A DNA stretch of 64,000 nt from an uncultured Verrucomicrobiota bacterium (GTDB taxonomy: Bacteria > Verrucomicrobiota > Verrucomicrobiia > Opitutales > Opitutaceae): NCBI GenBank assembly GCA_903960515.1, contig CAJCBL010000171.1, positions 24,762-88,761 on the forward strand. Reading direction: 5' to 3'. The translations under genes were made by a program, and so were the position numbers. The notes below the pieces were generated by a model. That model ran no database searches and was not told the DNA's origin. It worked only from the letters and a program-made list of their open reading frames with translations. Of this stretch, positions 28,669-38,200 are shown piece after piece (the first letter of the stretch is position 1; each line of letters starts with the position of its first letter).

Positions 28669-29250
28669 ATGCCGCTCTCAAACGCCCTCCGCCTGCCCCA
28701 GCAGCTGGATACCGGGCGCCTCACCTTGCGCCCGTACCGCGTGGACGACGCGCCGTGGTATTTCGACGCCGCCCAGCGCAACCGCACCCACCTCGCCGAA
28801 CACGAGTCGGGAAATCCCGTCTTTGGTATCCATTGCGTGGCCGATGCGGCCGGGGTGCTGCGCACTTTCGCCAAGCGATGGGATGAACACGCCGCCTTCC
28901 CTCTAGCGGTGTTCTTGAGAGGGACGCCGGAGTTCGTCGGCCAGATCTACCTTGGCACTACGGATTCGGCCCTGCCCTCCTTCAACCTCGGCTTTTTCGG
29001 CGACTGCGCCCACCTCAACCACGGCTACATCACCGAGGCGGCGCGCGCCGCGCTGGGCTTCGCCTTCGAAGTGCTCGGTGCGCATCGCGTAGGTCTGTGG
29101 TGCGACGATACCAATCTTCGCAGCCAGCGCCTGGCGGAGCGCTGCGGCTTCCTGCGCGAGGGCCACACCCGAGAGGACAAACGCCACGCCGACGGCTCCG
29201 TTACCGGATCTTTCTGCTACGGGCTGCTACGCGGTGACGGGCGCCCATGA
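28669..29250 (+). CDS. GNAT family N-acetyltransferase (RimJ/RimL-like)
   Basis: A 193-residue GNAT-fold protein that should transfer an acetyl group from acetyl-CoA to an amine. The N-terminus (LDTGRLTLRPYRVDDAPWYF) is typical of the RimJ/RimL subgroup. The acetyl-CoA-binding and helix region is around NLGFFGDCAHLNHGYITEAARAALGFAFE, followed by the C-terminal signature GLWCDDTNLRSQRLAERCGFLREGHTRED. Full length for the subgroup. The substrate (a ribosomal protein N-terminus, an antibiotic or another amine) cannot be told. It appears monocistronic. Confidence 0.9.
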   Translation: MPLSNALRLPQQLDTGRLTLRPYRVDDAPWYFDAAQRNRTHLAEHESGNPVFGIHCVADAAGVLRTFAKRWDEHAAFPLAVFLRGTPEFVGQIYLGTTDSALPSFNLGFFGDCAHLNHGYITEAARAALGFAFEVLGAHRVGLWCDDTNLRSQRLAERCGFLREGHTREDKRHADGSVTGSFCYGLLRGDGRP

Positions 29251-29325
29251 GCGCACAAGCGCCTTCCGCCAAGGGCTTGAGTGCCGGATGGCTCGCCGTA
29301 GACCGGGCGCCGTGGGCGGGCGGCC

Positions 29326-29850
29326 TCAAGTACCGAGTCCAAGCGGCGTGGCCGCGTCGCCTTGTGAGCCGGGGTTTTGGATCTCGCGCGGCAGTTTGCC
29401 GAACAGGTCGAGCACCCATCGCAGGCACCGGTGGCCGGGGTCCACCGGCGCGCAGAACATCGCCGGGCAGCCGCCCGGGATCAGCACGAGAGCGTGTTCG
29501 CGTGCGATGACCTCAGCTTCTGGCGACCAACTGCCGACTCCCACCGAACGGTGGATCCACACATACCTGATGCCTAGAAACGCGCATTCGCGCACCACAG
29601 ACGGCGTGGCCGCCGGGGGTGTGAAGATCAGCACCGCATCGACTCCGCCCGGGATCTTGCGCAGGTGCGGATAGCAGACGCCTCCCTCCACCTGGGCAGT
29701 GGCCGGATTGACCGCGAAGACCTCGCGGCCAGCGGCGCGCAGCTTGCGAAGGTTGAAATTGGCCGGCTGCTTGCCATCGCGCGACACCCCCACCACCGCG
29801 ATACGCTGGTGGGAGAGAAACTCCTGAGCCGCCTCTGCGAGGTTCGCCAT
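29326..29850 (-). CDS. CoA-binding domain protein (YccU/DUF4-type)
   Basis: A 174-residue Rossmann-like CoA-binding protein. The start is set at the ATG at 29850 (MANLAEAAQEFLSHQRIAVVGVSRDG); the track's extra 18 residues upstream are not supported. Family features are AVVGVSRDGKQPANFNLRKL, EVFAVNPATAQVEGGVCYPHL, VDAVLIFTPPAATPSVVREC and the CPAMFCAP segment near the C-terminus. The function of such small stand-alone proteins is generally unknown; CoA or an adenine nucleotide is the presumed ligand. It lies convergent with the acetyltransferase and upstream of a nitroreductase gene on the same strand. Confidence 0.86.
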   Translation of the reverse strand: MANLAEAAQEFLSHQRIAVVGVSRDGKQPANFNLRKLRAAGREVFAVNPATAQVEGGVCYPHLRKIPGGVDAVLIFTPPAATPSVVRECAFLGIRYVWIHRSVGVGSWSPEAEVIAREHALVLIPGGCPAMFCAPVDPGHRCLRWVLDLFGKLPREIQNPGSQGDAATPLGLGT

Positions 29851-29943
29851 GGGCGGAGGCTGGCAGCGGCGGTGGCGCGCGTCGAGCACGAGCCGCCGCC
29901 CCAAGGTTGGGGCAAGCCGCGTTTCGGGGGACGGCGGGTTTCC

Positions 29944-30615
29944 TCAACCCACGGTCTTGAACCAGGCGTCGAGCGGCAGGCGGGCGGGCTGGAACTCGTT
30001 CACCAGGCTGCCGGGTTTCGGGCGCCCAAAGGGCAGGCCGGCGATGAAGAGGGTGTCCTCCGTGCCAGGGATGTGCTTACGCAGGAGGTCGGGATAGATC
30101 ATCACGCTGAACTGCGGGCACGAGCCGAAGCCGAGCGCCGTGAGCCCGAGCATCAGGTTGTCCAGGACAAAGCCGCAGTCGAGGAAGGTGCCATAGGCGT
30201 ACGCGGAGGCCTGGGTGCCGAGAAAGAACATCTGGTTGGCGCCGAAGAAGCGGAAGTTCTCGCGGTCGTGGGCGTGGCGTTTCTCCAGCTCGTCGCGGCC
30301 GATACCCTTGTGCTTGAAGATTCCGATACCCACGTCCTTGGCCCTTGCGGACCAAGCCTCGGGCAGCGGGTTGGGCGAGTATTGGTAGCCCGGTTTGGCC
30401 GGGGTCTTGGCGTCGAAGGCCGACAAATAGTCGATGCGCAGCGCCTCCAGCGCGGCGCCCTGCACCAGGTAGAGCCGCCAGGGCTGGGTGTTCTTCGAGC
30501 TCGGGGCGCGGCCGGCGGCCTCGACGAGCTGGTGAATTGTCTCCGCGGACACGAGTTCGTCGGTGAACTCGCGGATGGAGCGGCGGGCGTGCATGGCGTC
30601 GATAGCGGTCAACAT
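29944..30615 (-). CDS. Nitroreductase family protein
   Basis: A 223-residue FMN-dependent NAD(P)H oxidoreductase of the nitroreductase superfamily. The FMN-binding N-terminal motif is RRSIREFTDE, followed by AAGRAPSSKNTQPWRLYLV. The later GLTALGFGSCPQFSVMIYPD and the C-terminal LPFGRPKPGSLVNEF are family-typical. Such enzymes reduce nitro compounds, quinones or flavins; the physiological substrate is unknown. It lies 93 bp upstream of the CoA-binding gene on the same strand, possibly a two-gene operon. Confidence 0.92.
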   Translation of the reverse strand: MLTAIDAMHARRSIREFTDELVSAETIHQLVEAAGRAPSSKNTQPWRLYLVQGAALEALRIDYLSAFDAKTPAKPGYQYSPNPLPEAWSARAKDVGIGIFKHKGIGRDELEKRHAHDRENFRFFGANQMFFLGTQASAYAYGTFLDCGFVLDNLMLGLTALGFGSCPQFSVMIYPDLLRKHIPGTEDTLFIAGLPFGRPKPGSLVNEFQPARLPLDAWFKTVG

Positions 30616-30705
30616 CCGGGGACTGAAACGGCGCGGACCTCTCGCGTCGAGGCGATAGCCGCAGCGGACTTGCCGGGGTTTTGGGGGCCGGGCATCGTGG
30701 CGAGC

Positions 30706-31863
30706 ATGCGCGTACCGCTCGGCCTACTTCGCCCCTTGCCCCGTGCCGCTGTCGCGGTGCTGCTATTCGCCGTGTGCACAGTTGTGTGGCCCCGCTGGTG
30801 GTGCGGGCGAGAGGGCGAGCGATGGTATTCGGGGGACGTGGAGACCACGCTCGGGTTGGCCCGGCATGTGGCCGCCACCGTCGCCGAGGGTGTGACCACC
30901 GAAAACTTCACCTCCGACAGCGCGCTCTTCCGCAACGAGTGGCAGTTTGGTTCCTACCAGATGGCGGCGCTTGGCTTGCTTCAGGTCTGCCGTGAACACC
31001 CGGAGCTGGCGGTGGAATTCCGTCCCTCGATCGAAGTGGCAGTCGACCACCTCCTGTCGCCGGAGGTGCGTTCCTTCGACGCGCAGCAATGGAACGCGGA
31101 TCCACTCTCCTCGCTGGAGGGGCCCGCCGGCCATGCTGCCTATCTCGGATACCTCAATCTCGTGCTGTCGCTCCAGCGTGCGGTGTTCCCGGATTCGCGG
31201 CATGGAGAGCTCAACGACAACATTTCGGCCGCCCTGGCCCGGCGGTTTCGCGACTCCGCCCAGCACATCATCGAGACCTACCCCGATCAGGCCTATCCCG
31301 TGGACAACGCCGCCGGGCTCGCCTCGTTGCTGTTGCACCAGCGAGTGACAGGTATCGACCACTCGCTGGCTGTCGCACCAACGCTTCAGCGCATGCGTAC
31401 CGACTGGCGCGACCCGCGTACGGGGCTGCTGATGCAGGCGATCGATTGCCGGACCGGGCAAGCCTACGACCGCGGTCGCGCGAGCGGGACAGCGTTGGCG
31501 GCGTATTTTCTATCTATGGGCGAAAGCGAAATCTCCGGCATGCTCTCGGCCTCAGTCCGCGCCCATCTCGCCGGCTCGGTTCTTGGGTTTGGCTTTGTCG
31601 ACGAATACGCCGCCGGTGATCGTGGAGGTGGCGACATCGATTCCGGACCTCTGATCTTCGGTATGAGCCCCTCCGGGACGGGCTTTGCCATCGGCTACAG
31701 CCGGGCCTTTGGCGATCGCTCCCAGTATCTCCGGCTGTATCGCACGGCTTATCTCATGGGAGCTCCAGTATCGCGCGGCAACCGGTGGAGTTTCGTCACC
31801 GGGGGGCCGCTCGGCAACGCCATCATGCTCGCAATGCTCACCGCTCAACCTGCCCAACAGTGA
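30706..31863 (+). CDS. Hypothetical exported helical protein
   Basis: A 385-residue protein from the ATG at 30706; the 732-residue track ORF runs antisense over the nitroreductase and CoA-binding genes and is rejected upstream. A membrane anchor or signal (AAVAVLLFAVCTVVWPRWWC) is followed by an alternating helical domain. Recurrent features such as GPAGHAAYLGYLNLVLSLQR, YPVDNAAGLASLLLH and GRASGTALAAYFLSMGE resemble an (alpha/alpha)6 barrel. I do not recognise the family and see no certain catalytic residue. It is translation-coupled (GTGA overlap of 4 bp) to a small membrane protein, which suggests joint function. Confidence 0.72.
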   Translation: MRVPLGLLRPLPRAAVAVLLFAVCTVVWPRWWCGREGERWYSGDVETTLGLARHVAATVAEGVTTENFTSDSALFRNEWQFGSYQMAALGLLQVCREHPELAVEFRPSIEVAVDHLLSPEVRSFDAQQWNADPLSSLEGPAGHAAYLGYLNLVLSLQRAVFPDSRHGELNDNISAALARRFRDSAQHIIETYPDQAYPVDNAAGLASLLLHQRVTGIDHSLAVAPTLQRMRTDWRDPRTGLLMQAIDCRTGQAYDRGRASGTALAAYFLSMGESEISGMLSASVRAHLAGSVLGFGFVDEYAAGDRGGGDIDSGPLIFGMSPSGTGFAIGYSRAFGDRSQYLRLYRTAYLMGAPVSRGNRWSFVTGGPLGNAIMLAMLTAQPAQQ

Positions 31864-32114
31864 AACCGACCCGCCACTCTCTTGTTCGTATCGGCATCGA
31901 AGCCGCCGCGTTGGTTGCGATCCATGCCGCGCTGCTGCAGGTGCTCGCTCGGGTGAACCTGATGGAGCATCTGCTCGCCCCAGGGGCTGGTTCGTTTGGT
32001 GCGCTCGCAGCCACCGCCATATTTCTCTTGTTACGGAGCTTCCTGTTGGTCGCTGCCCCCGGCTGGGTATCCGTGCGGCTTTGGCTGTGGGCTACGCGTA
32101 AGCGGACGGATTGA
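31860..32114 (+). CDS. Small membrane protein, coupled to the upstream gene
   Basis: An 84-residue protein starting at the GTG at 31860, which overlaps the stop of the previous gene in GTGA. The track's longer version starting at 31785 lies inside the upstream gene and is unlikely. Two hydrophobic helices are visible (IEAAALVAIHAALLQVLARV and AATAIFLLLRSFLLVAAPGWV), with a basic tail (RLWLWATRKRTD). No family recognised. It probably acts with the exported protein encoded just upstream. Confidence 0.68.
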   Translation: MKPTRHSLVRIGIEAAALVAIHAALLQVLARVNLMEHLLAPGAGSFGALAATAIFLLLRSFLLVAAPGWVSVRLWLWATRKRTD

Positions 32115-32248
32115 TCCGGGCCGGGTTTTGAGCGGTGAGAGCCGGAACACAGGTAATCGCCCGAGGAGCAGGGTCGGTTCCGAGGCCTTGCTCGCGGTCA
32201 GCAGGCCCTCGGCGCTCGGCTCCGGCCTCTCGACAAAATAGTCACGGT

Positions 32249-32956
32249 TCAGTGCTGACGGTCCAACCACGCGTCGATCGCCGCTAGGTGCAGCTCCATG
32301 CGGGCATCGACCTCGGAGGGCTCCGCCAGCCCGCAACGCCGGCAGTGTTCGGCCACCGCGCGGTCGAGATCGAGCAGCTCCGGCGGAGGATCTTCAGCGA
32401 GGTCCTCCCTCGCTTGGGCTTCAACCACGGCGGCGGAACTGCCGGATACTCCATCGGCGCCGGCCGGTGGCGCCGCGCACCACGAGTCGTAGAGCCGCTG
32501 CAAGACCGCGAGATAGCGATCCGCCGCCCTCGCAAAGTCCTCCACCTTCTGGTCTGCGAGATATGCGGCGATGGTGCCGTCGAGACCGAAGACGCCCGCA
32601 CTTCGAGGATCACCATCAAGCTTCGAATACTCCACCCGCCCGTCGGAGCGCACGTGCCGACCCAGCGGGTATACCCGGCAGACGAGCGGCCGGTCGGGAT
32701 GCACAGTGCAGCCCTCAGGGCCAAGAAATACACAGGCGCCATCAGCCCCCCTGCGCAGGTAGGGCTGTTCGTCCAGATACGCTTCGATGAAGGCAGTGGT
32801 ACCCATCCCTCGGTTGCGCGCCAGGCGCGCAATCTCGTACGGGTTCACCTGGATGAGCTTGTCGTGGCTACACCTACGACAGCGGTGGCAGGCGTACGAG
32901 AAGGCGGCGTCGAGCGGGCGGCGTACCGGGTCGGCGGGGAGCGAACGGCCGATCAT
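32249..32956 (-). CDS. YkgJ-family cysteine cluster protein
   Basis: A 235-residue protein with the YkgJ cysteine pattern: YACHRCRRCSHDKLIQVNPYE near residue 20, then CVFLGPEGCTVHPDRPLVCRVYPLG at about 75-100. The conserved cysteines are expected to bind a zinc or iron-sulfur centre. The C-terminal half is a poorly conserved helical region with a further pair (HCRRCGL). The biochemical role of the family is not established. It is flanked by unrelated genes and has its own spacing, so no operon context helps. Confidence 0.85.
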   Translation of the reverse strand: MIGRSLPADPVRRPLDAAFSYACHRCRRCSHDKLIQVNPYEIARLARNRGMGTTAFIEAYLDEQPYLRRGADGACVFLGPEGCTVHPDRPLVCRVYPLGRHVRSDGRVEYSKLDGDPRSAGVFGLDGTIAAYLADQKVEDFARAADRYLAVLQRLYDSWCAAPPAGADGVSGSSAAVVEAQAREDLAEDPPPELLDLDRAVAEHCRRCGLAEPSEVDARMELHLAAIDAWLDRQH

Positions 32957-33005
32957 GGCACCGGCCGAGTATCCATGGAACTTGCCTCGCTTTGCCCGGC
33001 TGACG

Positions 33006-33389
33006 TCATTGCGCCGGTGGGGCGGCGAACTTGATGTGGTCGGCGGCCATCTTTTCTTGGTCGGCCTTCACCGCCTCGCGCAGACTGGAGAGCTTGTGCT
33101 GGTTGGAGGCCAACTTGCTGGTTTCAGGAGTGAGCGAAGCCTCGAAATCCCGGAGCTTGATCTGGTCGGCTGCCAAAGTGGCCTTGTCGGCCTGGTCCAT
33201 TGAGCGGCGCTGCAATTGATTGCCGGCACCATGGCTGCACGATCCAGAGGCTGAACACTCGGCCGGGGCCGGCTTATCGGCGGCAAGCATCGCGGGGGTG
33301 AGGCTCACTCCGAGTGAACAACCGAGGGTGGCTAGCGCAGCGCCAAGGGCGCGCGAGCGAATTCCTGACGAACGTGTGGATTCGATCAT
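33006..33389 (-). CDS. Small secreted hypothetical protein
   Basis: A 127-residue protein with a signal peptide (ALGAALATLGCSLGVSLTPAMLA) and a mature part made almost wholly of charged amphipathic helix (DKATLAADQIKLRDFEASL, SNQHKLSSLREAVKADQEKM). The mature N-terminus has two Cys (ECSASGSCSHG). A cysteine within the signal (TLGC) is a weak lipobox candidate. No family recognised. It may be a periplasmic helical-bundle protein. Confidence 0.62.
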   Translation of the reverse strand: MIESTRSSGIRSRALGAALATLGCSLGVSLTPAMLAADKPAPAECSASGSCSHGAGNQLQRRSMDQADKATLAADQIKLRDFEASLTPETSKLASNQHKLSSLREAVKADQEKMAADHIKFAAPPAQ

Positions 33390-33522
33390 AGGGATAATGG
33401 GGTGTGAGGTTTTTGGTCGGGTTCAGGCGCGAGAGCAAGGCACGAGCCCGCACAGTTCGGTGGATGCAGGCGCCCTCCTATTCGGTACGCCCAGCTATTA
33501 GTTGAGCGAGCCGGCCGGCAAA

Positions 33523-35211
33523 TCATCCCTGGCGGCGGCCGAGCCACGCCCGCCATCCCCCGAACGCCGTCACCTCCAAGGCGCCCTGCACCGCGAGCCC
33601 TTCACAAAGAAAACCCTGCACCCAGGAGCCATCTTCCAGTTCGATGCTGCCGATCCCAAGCGGTCCGGGTATCCCGGCGACGAAGCGCCCGTAGCCAGCC
33701 AGCGGTATTTCCCATACTTCGACAGCGATCGGCTCGCCACCCGCCGAGGCACGTACCAGCCCGGGCTTGGGCGGGGTGGTGCCGGGAAGTGCGTAGAGGC
33801 GGTAGGAGGAGGCGGTGCGTGTGGCCCGCACAAGCGTAGCGCCTAGTTGGATAAGCTGCCAGTTCAGCGGCAGCCCGCTCAGATGAGCGCCGCAAACGGC
33901 CAACTGCGTCATGGGACCTGGTGCGGGCAGGGCGCGCACCGGAGCAGCCTCGCCAAGGAACCTGGCCCCAAGCCGCAGCACGCGATCATCGCAGAAGGCA
34001 GGCGCCACAAGGGTGACTCCCCACGGCATCCTGTTTGGAAGAAAACCGGCGGGCACCGCGATGGCACACAGGTCGAGCAGGTTGAGGTAGTTGGTGTAGT
34101 ACCCGAGATTCGAGTTCAACCGGATCGGGTCCGCCTCGACCTCGGCCACCGTGTAGATTGTGCCCGCCGTGGGGGTGAGGAGCACATCCACCTCGGTCCA
34201 CACTGCTTCCGACTGCCGGCGCAGGGCGGCGAGCTTGTAGGCCGCCTCGAAGGTTCCGGTGGCGGTGAGTGTCCGGGCGGACTCGATGATCTTCCTGGTT
34301 ACAGGGTGCAGAGCCCCAGGCTTGCGCTCGATGAACTCGCGAATGGCGGCGTAGCGCTCCGCCACCCACGGCCCATCGTAGAGCAGGCGGGCTGCCGCCA
34401 GGAACGGTGCGAAGTCGACCTCCACGATCCGCGCCCCGAGCGAGCGCCAGCGATCCTTGGCCGCGGCAAAGAGACCGGCCGCCGCGGAGTCGCCAAAGAA
34501 CTCGAGCTGGTCGCAGCGAGGCACACCCACCCGGGGCGGCCACGCCTCGTCAACTAAGGGGGGGGCGGCGCAGCGGCTGTAAGGATCTTCCGGATCGAAG
34601 TTCGCGGCGACCGCGAGCACCCGGGCGGAAACCGCCACCGTGCGCGAGAAGATGGAGACGCAGTCCAGCGTGCGGCAGGCAGGGACCACCCCGCGTGTGC
34701 TCAGCAGGCCGCGGGTGGGCTTGAGGCCCACCAGATTGTTGAATGCGGCCGGCACGCGGCCCGAGCCGGCGGTGTCGGTGCCCAGGGCGAAGTCGCACAA
34801 ACCGGCGGCCACCGCCACCGCCGACCCCGAGCTGGACCCGCCCGGGATGAAGGCGGAGCCGTAGGGATTGGCGGGTACACCGTAGGGCGAACGCACGCCT
34901 ACCAGCCCGGTGGCGAACTGGTCGAGGTTGGTCTTCCCCAGGGCCACCGCGCCGGCATCGAGCAGGCGCTGGACCACGGGGGCGGAGCAGACCGGGCTGT
35001 ACGCATAGTCCGGGCACCCCGCCGTGGTGGGCAGCCCCTCCAGGTCGATGTTGTCCTTCACGGCGAAACAACGCCCGGCAAGCGGCGCCCCGGCGGCAAC
35101 CCCCTGGGCCCGCGCAAGCACCTCGGCCCGAGGAAAGCGCGAGATCCAGACCGGATCGGCACCGCGGGACTCGATCCGCTCCAGCGCCTCGTTGACAGTG
35201 AAAGTGGTCAT
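33523..35211 (-). CDS. atzF: Allophanate hydrolase
   Basis: A 562-residue amidase-signature enzyme that hydrolyses allophanate to ammonia and CO2. The catalytic Ser-cisSer-Lys triad is visible: lysine in CFAVKDNIDLEGLP, and the glycine/serine-rich FIPGGSSSGSAVAVAAGLCDF with TDTAGSGRVPAAFNNLVGLKPTRGL. The C-terminal 130 or so residues form the small domain seen in AtzF/DUR1 proteins (LNWQLIQLGATLVRA onward). It is the last gene of the operon and overlaps the carboxylase by 4 bp (ATGA), so both are probably made together. It completes nitrogen release from urea- or guanidine-derived allophanate. Confidence 0.96.
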   Translation of the reverse strand: MTTFTVNEALERIESRGADPVWISRFPRAEVLARAQGVAAGAPLAGRCFAVKDNIDLEGLPTTAGCPDYAYSPVCSAPVVQRLLDAGAVALGKTNLDQFATGLVGVRSPYGVPANPYGSAFIPGGSSSGSAVAVAAGLCDFALGTDTAGSGRVPAAFNNLVGLKPTRGLLSTRGVVPACRTLDCVSIFSRTVAVSARVLAVAANFDPEDPYSRCAAPPLVDEAWPPRVGVPRCDQLEFFGDSAAAGLFAAAKDRWRSLGARIVEVDFAPFLAAARLLYDGPWVAERYAAIREFIERKPGALHPVTRKIIESARTLTATGTFEAAYKLAALRRQSEAVWTEVDVLLTPTAGTIYTVAEVEADPIRLNSNLGYYTNYLNLLDLCAIAVPAGFLPNRMPWGVTLVAPAFCDDRVLRLGARFLGEAAPVRALPAPGPMTQLAVCGAHLSGLPLNWQLIQLGATLVRATRTASSYRLYALPGTTPPKPGLVRASAGGEPIAVEVWEIPLAGYGRFVAGIPGPLGIGSIELEDGSWVQGFLCEGLAVQGALEVTAFGGWRAWLGRRQG

Positions 35212-38200
35212 GTATCGTGTTTTATGATCACCAGCGGGTCGCCGGCCTGTACGGGTTTCCCCTCGGTGCAGAGCACCTGGGTGACCTCACCGGCGCACGC
35301 CGGCAGGACCGAAATCTCCATCTTCATCGATTCGAGCACGACCAGTGCGTCGTCCGGGGTCACGCGCTGGCCCGCGCGTACGTTGATTTTCCAGACATTG
35401 CCCGGCACCTGAGCGAGCACAGCGCTGTGGCCCGGAGGCAAGGCGGCGTGCTCGGTCGCCCCGACGGAGGCCTCGCTCTCGGCGGAGAAATTGAGCTGCC
35501 CGGACACCTCCCAGCGGTGGCGCTCCTCCTCGAAGGAACTCTGCTGCCTGGCCTTGAACTCCCCGATGGAGGCGGCGTTGCCCGCCAGAAACTTGCGGTA
35601 GTCGCGCAGCCGGAACGTATCCTCCTCGATACGCAGCTTGTAACGGCCGAGCGGGAAGTCCTCGCGGAACTTGAGCAGCTCCTTCGGGCCCACCTCGTGG
35701 AAGCGGATCTGGTCGAAGAAGCGCAACAGCCACGGCTTGCCGCCTGTGAAATCGGAGGTTTGCCGCCAGCGGTTCCACATCTGCACGGTGCGCCCGATGA
35801 ACTGGTATCCGCCTGGGCCTTCCATCCCGTACACGCACATGTAGGCCCCGCCGATGCCCACGGCGTTTTCCGGCGTCCAGGTGCGGGCGGGGTTGTACTT
35901 TGTGGTTACAAGCCGGTGTCGAGGGTCGACCGGGGTGGCCACGGGGGCTCCGAGGTAGACATCGCCCAGCCCGAGCACCAGATAGCTCGCATCGAAGGCG
36001 ATGCGTTTCACCTCGTCGACCGATGCCAGACCATTGATACGGCGGATAAACTCGATGTTGCTCGGGCACCACGGGGCATCGCGGCGCACGGTCTGCATGT
36101 ATTTGCGGATGGCGAGCAGCGTGGACTCGTCCTCCCAGGAGAGCGGCAGGTGCACGATGCGCGTGGGCACCTCCATGGCATCGAGCGAGGGCAGGTGCAC
36201 CTCGGCGTCGAGCAGGGTCTCCATGAGCCGCTCAAGCGGCAGCAGGCGGCTGTCGAAATGCACCTGCAGGGAACGGATACCGGGGGTGAGGTCGAGCAGG
36301 CCGGGGGTGTGGCTGTCGCGCAGCCATTCCATGAGGGCGTGGACACGGAAACGCAGCTCCAGGTCGAGCACCTGCACGCCGTATTCGACCAGGAGGTATT
36401 TGTCGCCGGAACGCCGATAGCAGACGCCGGGCAGCTCCCCTCTGGGCGGGATGGTGTGCAGCACAGCCGGTTCCACCGGGCCCCGCGACGCTGGGGCCGC
36501 TGTACGGACCCGGTGCGCACGCGCCGGGGCAAGGGTTTCGATCGCCGCCTCCATCGCTGCCTCGCGGAGGCGAGCCTCGGCGGCGCTTACAGGGAGGAAG
36601 CGAACCTTGTCGCCGGGGCGCAATTGCCCGGCCTTCCAGAGGTCGGCGGCAATGATCGCCGCTGGGCACACGAACCCGCCGCAGCTCGGGCCGTCGGGCC
36701 CGAGGATGATCGGCATGTCGCCGGTGAAATCGATGGCGCCCACGGCATAGGCGTTGTCGTGAATGTTCGACGGATGCAGTCCGGCCTCGCCGCCGTCCTT
36801 GCGCGCCCAGCGCGGCTTGGGGCCGATGAGGCGAACGCCGGTACGCGCGGAGTTGAAATGCACCTCGTACGGGGAGGAGAACAGGTCCGCGATGTCCTGC
36901 TCGGCGAAGAAATCGGGCGCGCCATGCGGTCCGTACAGCACGGCGATCTCCCATTCTCGGGTGTATTCGGGCACTAGCGCCGCAGGAAGGCGTAGAAGCC
37001 CGGTGTCCTCGGCGTCGCCAAACACTGGACCCGGATTGACGCGCAGCACGTCGCCGGCACGCAGCGCCCTGCCCGCGTGGCCGCCGAAGAGGCCGAGGGT
37101 GAAGGTGCTCTTGCTGCCCAAATAGTCGGGGACATCGAAACCGTGGCGGATCGCCAGATACGCCCGCATGCCGGCGCCGGCGAGCGCGCCGAGGCGCAGT
37201 ACCTGGCCCTGGCGCACACGGAAGGAGCGCCAGAACTGCACGGGCTTGCCGTCGAGGGTGGCGGCGGTGCTCGCACCCGCCAAGGCCACCACCGCCGGGG
37301 TGTTGAAGCGCAGCGAGGGGCCCGTGAGCGTGATCTCGAGGCCCGCCGCGGACGGCGGATTGCCCACCAGGCGATTGGCGAAGCGGAAGGCCCGAGTATC
37401 CATCGGTCCGGACGGCGGCACGCCGACGTCCCAGTGCCCAAGGCGCCCCGGGTAATCCTGCACCGTGGTTTGCGTGCCGCCCTCAAGCACCTCTACGGTC
37501 GGGGCGGAATAGGGAAGGCGCTCGAGGTAGCGTGTCGTAACCTTTCCCGCACGAAAGCCGGGGGAGGCCAGGATCTGGCGCAGGTAGAGCAGATTGGTTT
37601 CCAGCCCGGCAACGCGGGTTTCGGACAACCCCTGCTCGAGCCGGGCGAGGGCCTCGGGGCGATCCGCTCCGCGTGCGATGAGCTTGGCCAGCATCGGGTC
37701 GTAATAGGGGCTCACCTCCGTGCCGCGCTCCACCCACGTCTCGTTGCGCAAGCTGCGCGGCACTACGAATTCCGTGAGCACTCCCGTGGCGGGCTGGAAA
37801 TTCTTCGCAGGGTCCTCGGAGTAGAGGCGCACCTGTATGGCGGCCCCGGAGCAGCGGCGCACAAAACCCGTGAGGTCGAGCTCGCCGGCGGCCTGCCTCA
37901 CCATCCACTCCACCAGGTCGATGCCGGTGACCTCCTCGGTTACGCCGTGCTCGACCTGAAGGCGCGTATTCACCTCCAGGAAATAGAACTCGTCCGTGGC
38001 GTCGTCGTAGACGAACTCCACGGTGCCGGCCGACTCGTAGCCGGCGGCGCTGCCCAGCCGCTCCGCACAGGCGAGCAGGCGCTCGCGGAGCGCGGAGGGG
38101 AGATTGGGGGCAGGCGTCTCCTCGATGATCTTCTGGTTGCGGCGCTGGATGGAGCACTCGCGTTCCCCGAGGGCGACCACGCGGCCACGGCCGTCGCCAA

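Noticed and set aside
29665-31863. 732-residue plus-strand ORF
   Set aside because: Its first 347 codons run antisense over the CoA-binding and nitroreductase genes and have shadow composition; only the part from the ATG at 30706 with a signal/anchor is supported.
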